NCBI RefSeq assembly: GCF_003991565.1
Contig: NZ_CP032819.1
Coordinates: 4,526,001 to 4,590,000, forward strand
Source: Butyricimonas faecalis
GTDB lineage: Bacteria > Bacteroidota > Bacteroidia > Bacteroidales > Marinifilaceae
Reading direction: 5' to 3'
Length of the DNA: 64,000 bases
In this document: positions 62,325 to 64,000 of the stretch, piece after piece
How positions within the stretch are numbered: position 1 is the first letter of the stretch
Layout of the letters: every line of letters begins with the position of its first letter
The notes under the pieces: model-generated
Database searches by the model: none
Told to the model about the DNA's origin: nothing
Seen by the model: only the letters and a program-made list of their open reading frames with translations
Program-made: the position numbers and the translations under genes

Positions 62325-62735
62325 ATGTACAAAGGGATTTATGCAGAAAAAAAGACTTTTTCAAAGTTCGATAACGAACATTATTTGTGCTATCTGAACG
62401 AGCAGCGTGAGGAGTATTCTCCTGAGTCGGATGCCTGTTCGGGTGAGGTGACCGAACCGGTGTCCGCTCCTGTATTGGGATACGCCTATACAGGTGATAT
62501 GGTGGATGGAGGTACTCTGATTGAAGCAAAAGAGGCTACTTATGACGAATTCGTTTCCGGTCTGATCCGCACGAGGTACTCGGCAAGCAGAGTGGAGGCA
62601 ATTCAATCAAATCGAATGATAGCTCTTGTCAATCCGGAGCATGAGCGTGCTGCCGAGTTTATTTCCGAGTGGGATGATTTTCAGTCCTACCGGGAACAAT
62701 GCAAGGAACAAGCGGATGCGCTTATAAACGGATAA
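62325..62735 (+). CDS. Hypothetical phage protein after the RT
   Basis: 136 residues from ATG 62325. Acidic and aromatic: YLNEQREEYSPESDACS, then GYAYTGDMVDGGTLIEAKEA and a helical end. No family is recognised. It is not Avd-like (no basic four-helix pattern). Proteins of this kind often accompany Bacteroides phage tail genes. Confidence 0.5.
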   Translation: MYKGIYAEKKTFSKFDNEHYLCYLNEQREEYSPESDACSGEVTEPVSAPVLGYAYTGDMVDGGTLIEAKEATYDEFVSGLIRTRYSASRVEAIQSNRMIALVNPEHERAAEFISEWDDFQSYREQCKEQADALING

Positions 62736-62743
62736 ATGCCTAT

Positions 62744-62884
62744 CGGGGGCAGGCTATAAAAATGCCCCCGGCCTGTAAGTAGTTATCTCACCCACATACT
62801 TACACAAAGATGCGCCATATCGCACAGCCGGGGGCAAAATTCCCTCTGCTGCGATATGGCGCATTTGTATGTTATGTGAGTGAG
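62744..62884 (+). promoter_or_regulatory. Alternative-pairing RNA/cruciform element before the methylase gene
   Basis: CGGGGGCA (62744-62751) can pair with TGCCCCCG (62763-62770), while the longer TGCCCCCGGC (62763-62772) can instead pair with GCCGGGGGCA (62827-62836). The last segment lies in the loop of a perfect 15-bp hairpin, ATGCGCCATATCGCA (62810-62824) with TGCGATATGGCGCAT (62850-62864), flanked by a weaker outer stem (CTCAC..CATAC / GTATG..GTGAG). No T-run follows. It could be a switch or a DNA structure. Confidence 0.55.
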
Positions 62885-62922
62885 ATGTCGCAAAGATAGT
62901 AACATTTAAAGGAATAACAGCA

Positions 62923-63765
62923 ATGAAAACACCTATTTCTTACTACGGAGGCAAGCAAACCCTCCTGAAACATATTCTGCCTCTGATCCCAAATCATAAA
63001 CTTTATACAGAGGCTTTCTGCGGCGGTGCTGCAGTATTGTTTGCCAAGCGTCCGGCTGATGGCGAAGTTATAAACGATATCAGTATGGATATAACGAACT
63101 TTTATTGGATGGCTAAAGTCTATTATCGTGACCTGAAACAGGAGATTGAGAAGACTTTGCACAGCCGGGATATGCACGCCCATGCCGGACATATCCTGCA
63201 GTATCCTCAATTCTTCCAACCGGTGCAGCGGGCGTGGGCTGTTTGGGCGTTGTGTAAAATGTCCTTTGCCAGCATGATGGACGGTTCATTCGGTTATGAC
63301 TTTGGTGGTGGAATGCCGAAAAAACTGCGTAATGCAAAGGATGAGTTCACGGAATGGCTATGCGCCCGGCTTGATAACGTGACCATAGAGAACCGGGATG
63401 CGCTGGATGTCATCTCCACTTATGACTCGCCCGATACGTTTCATTTTGTGGATCCGCCGTATATAAACAGTGATTGCGGCCATTACGAGGGTACATTTGA
63501 TGAGTATTGCATGGAGAAGCTCCTGCAGCTTTTGGAGCAGGTGAAAGGTAAGTTCATGCTGACAATGTTTCCCCTGCCAATGATAGAGGAATACGCAAAC
63601 AAAAACGGATGGATAATCCACCGGGTAGAAAGAACCATCAGCGCATCAAAGACGAGCCGAAGAAAGCAGGAGGAATGGATGGTATGCAATTATGAAGAAC
63701 ACCCGCAGCGAACTTTGTTTGATTACAAAGACAGCAGCGATGTTGATGCAACAGATGCCTCCTAA
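62923..63765 (+). CDS. DNA adenine methylase (D12 class, N6)
   Basis: 280 residues. The N-terminal SYYGGKQTLLKHILPLIP is the AdoMet-binding FxGGK-type motif; FVDPPYINS is the catalytic DPPY. A target-recognition region lies between, with HYEGTFDEYCMEKLLQLLEQ after it. It methylates adenine, probably to protect phage DNA or tune gene control, as Mu mom/dam links do. The exact site cannot be read from sequence. Confidence 0.85.
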   Translation: MKTPISYYGGKQTLLKHILPLIPNHKLYTEAFCGGAAVLFAKRPADGEVINDISMDITNFYWMAKVYYRDLKQEIEKTLHSRDMHAHAGHILQYPQFFQPVQRAWAVWALCKMSFASMMDGSFGYDFGGGMPKKLRNAKDEFTEWLCARLDNVTIENRDALDVISTYDSPDTFHFVDPPYINSDCGHYEGTFDEYCMEKLLQLLEQVKGKFMLTMFPLPMIEEYANKNGWIIHRVERTISASKTSRRKQEEWMVCNYEEHPQRTLFDYKDSSDVDATDAS

Positions 63766-63844
63766 ATACTGTATAAAGATAGTCATTTCTAATGAATTGC
63801 ACAAATATTGGAACGTATTTTTTATGTGAAAATGCAATAATTTT

Positions 63845-63888
63845 AAAGGCTTTCAAACACCATTCAAATGACGTTTGAAAGCCTTTTT
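63845..63888. terminator. Intrinsic terminator near the phage right end
   Basis: GGCTTTCAAAC (63848-63858) and GTTTGAAAGCC (63873-63883) form an 11-bp stem, with TTTTTAT after it and AAA before it, so it may act in both directions. Confidence 0.82.
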
Positions 63889-63914
63889 ATATCGTGCGTG
63901 TGCGATAATTTTTT

Positions 63915-63985
63915 CACATTTCGTTTTATACCCTGATTATCGCATTTCGTTTTTTATACCGCTCGCATTTCGTTTTGCCGATTAT
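63915..63985 (-). repeat. Right-end transposase-binding-type repeats (three copies)
   Basis: CACATTTCGTTTT (63915), CGCATTTCGTTTT (63941) and CGCATTTCGTTTT (63964-63976), spaced 26 and 23 bp and inverted relative to the left-end copy. The layout mirrors the R1-R3 MuA sites of Mu attR. The outermost copy ends 9 bp from the phage terminus. Confidence 0.75.
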
Positions 63986-64000
63986 ATATGGGCATCCGTG

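Larger units (their letters stand above)
28551..63985. mobile_element. Mu-like transposable prophage (35,435 bp)
   Basis: The prophage is flanked by the 5-bp repeat ATATG (28546-28550 and 63986-63990), the duplication size made by Mu-type transposition. Joining the flanks over one copy gives an in-frame receptor sequence T-D-A-H-I-T-G-H-V. Inverted copies of AAAACGAAATGCGA lie 9-10 bp inside both ends. Contents are repressor, MuA and MuB homologues, Mu-type head genes (DUF1320, portal, MuF, virion morphogenesis, I-type protease), tail genes, a DGR and an adenine methylase. The termini begin TA.. and end ..AT rather than TG..CA, which is unusual for Mu relatives. Confidence 0.88.

Noticed and set aside
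28544..63994. Alternative phage ends with TG..CA termini, flanked by TCCGG and TCCGT
   Set aside because: The flanking bases match at only 4 of 5 positions, and removal does not restore as good a receptor sequence. The ATATG pair is exact and returns the frame.

Overview
The window comes from a Bacteroidales-type genome. The evidence is the promoter grammar (TTTG, then 19-21 nt, then TAnnTTTG, found several times), an alpha-2-macroglobulin/PBP1C pair, a NigD-like lipoprotein, a TonB-dependent receptor with an N-terminal carboxypeptidase-regulatory-like domain, and a BACON-like domain. The genus cannot be fixed from the sequence; Odoribacteraceae (Butyricimonas/Odoribacter) is a guess only.

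Layout. (1) 1-3.8 kb: end of an alpha-2-macroglobulin gene overlapping pbpC. (2) 3.8-11.2 kb, minus strand: a two-gene operon (NERD-nuclease/SF1-helicase-like protein plus a TPR protein) beside an AbiEi/AbiEii toxin-antitoxin pair, which looks like a small defence island. (3) 11.3-23.9 kb: an AT-rich array of small immunity-type genes (DUF4279-, DUF4304-, WapI-immunity-, DUF6966-like, Cys-rich), lipoproteins and small membrane proteins, mixed with decayed Rhs/YD-repeat fragments and no intact toxin. Part of the array exists twice (about 11.35-13.3 and 17.97-20.1 kb). Between the copies sits a 2.9-kb IS1595-family element (14762-17697, 8-bp duplication TACATTTT) carrying passenger genes: a lipoprotein, a HicAB-like pair and a small Cys-rich protein. 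(4) 24.1-28.5 kb: Amidase_3 hydrolase, NigD-like lipoprotein and a TonB-dependent receptor. (5) 28551-63985: a complete-looking 35.4-kb Mu-like transposable prophage inserted in the receptor gene, with a 5-bp ATATG duplication. Joining the flanks across one ATATG restores the receptor reading frame.

The prophage runs: left-end repeats, a minus-strand repressor with palindromic operators over an early promoter, small early genes, a tRNA-minihelix-like fold, MuA-type transposase (D-D-35-E), MuB-type ATPase, and a run of small replication/accessory genes. A leftward head module follows (small and large terminase, DUF1320, a portal-MuF-nuclease fusion, virion morphogenesis, tail completion). The rightward late module holds protease/scaffold, capsid, amidase endolysin, overlapping spanin-like genes, a tail tube with a BACON-like domain, a tail chaperone with a likely -1 frameshift, tape measure and tail proteins.

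At the prophage right end lies a diversity-generating retroelement (DGR). It comprises a target gene ending in a variable repeat (VR, 60335-60456), a terminator, a dedicated promoter, the template repeat (TR, 60693-60814) and a DGR-type reverse transcriptase with an extra C-terminal domain. TR and VR differ at 12 of 122 positions, every one at a TR adenine. In this sequence the target reading frame is broken just before the VR. A DNA adenine methylase closes the phage, preceded by a long alternative-pairing RNA structure. DGR-bearing Mu-like phages of gut Bacteroides (the hankyphage type) are known. The broken target, fused RT domain, portal-MuF-nuclease fusion, minihelix and alternative-pairing element are the less familiar parts.
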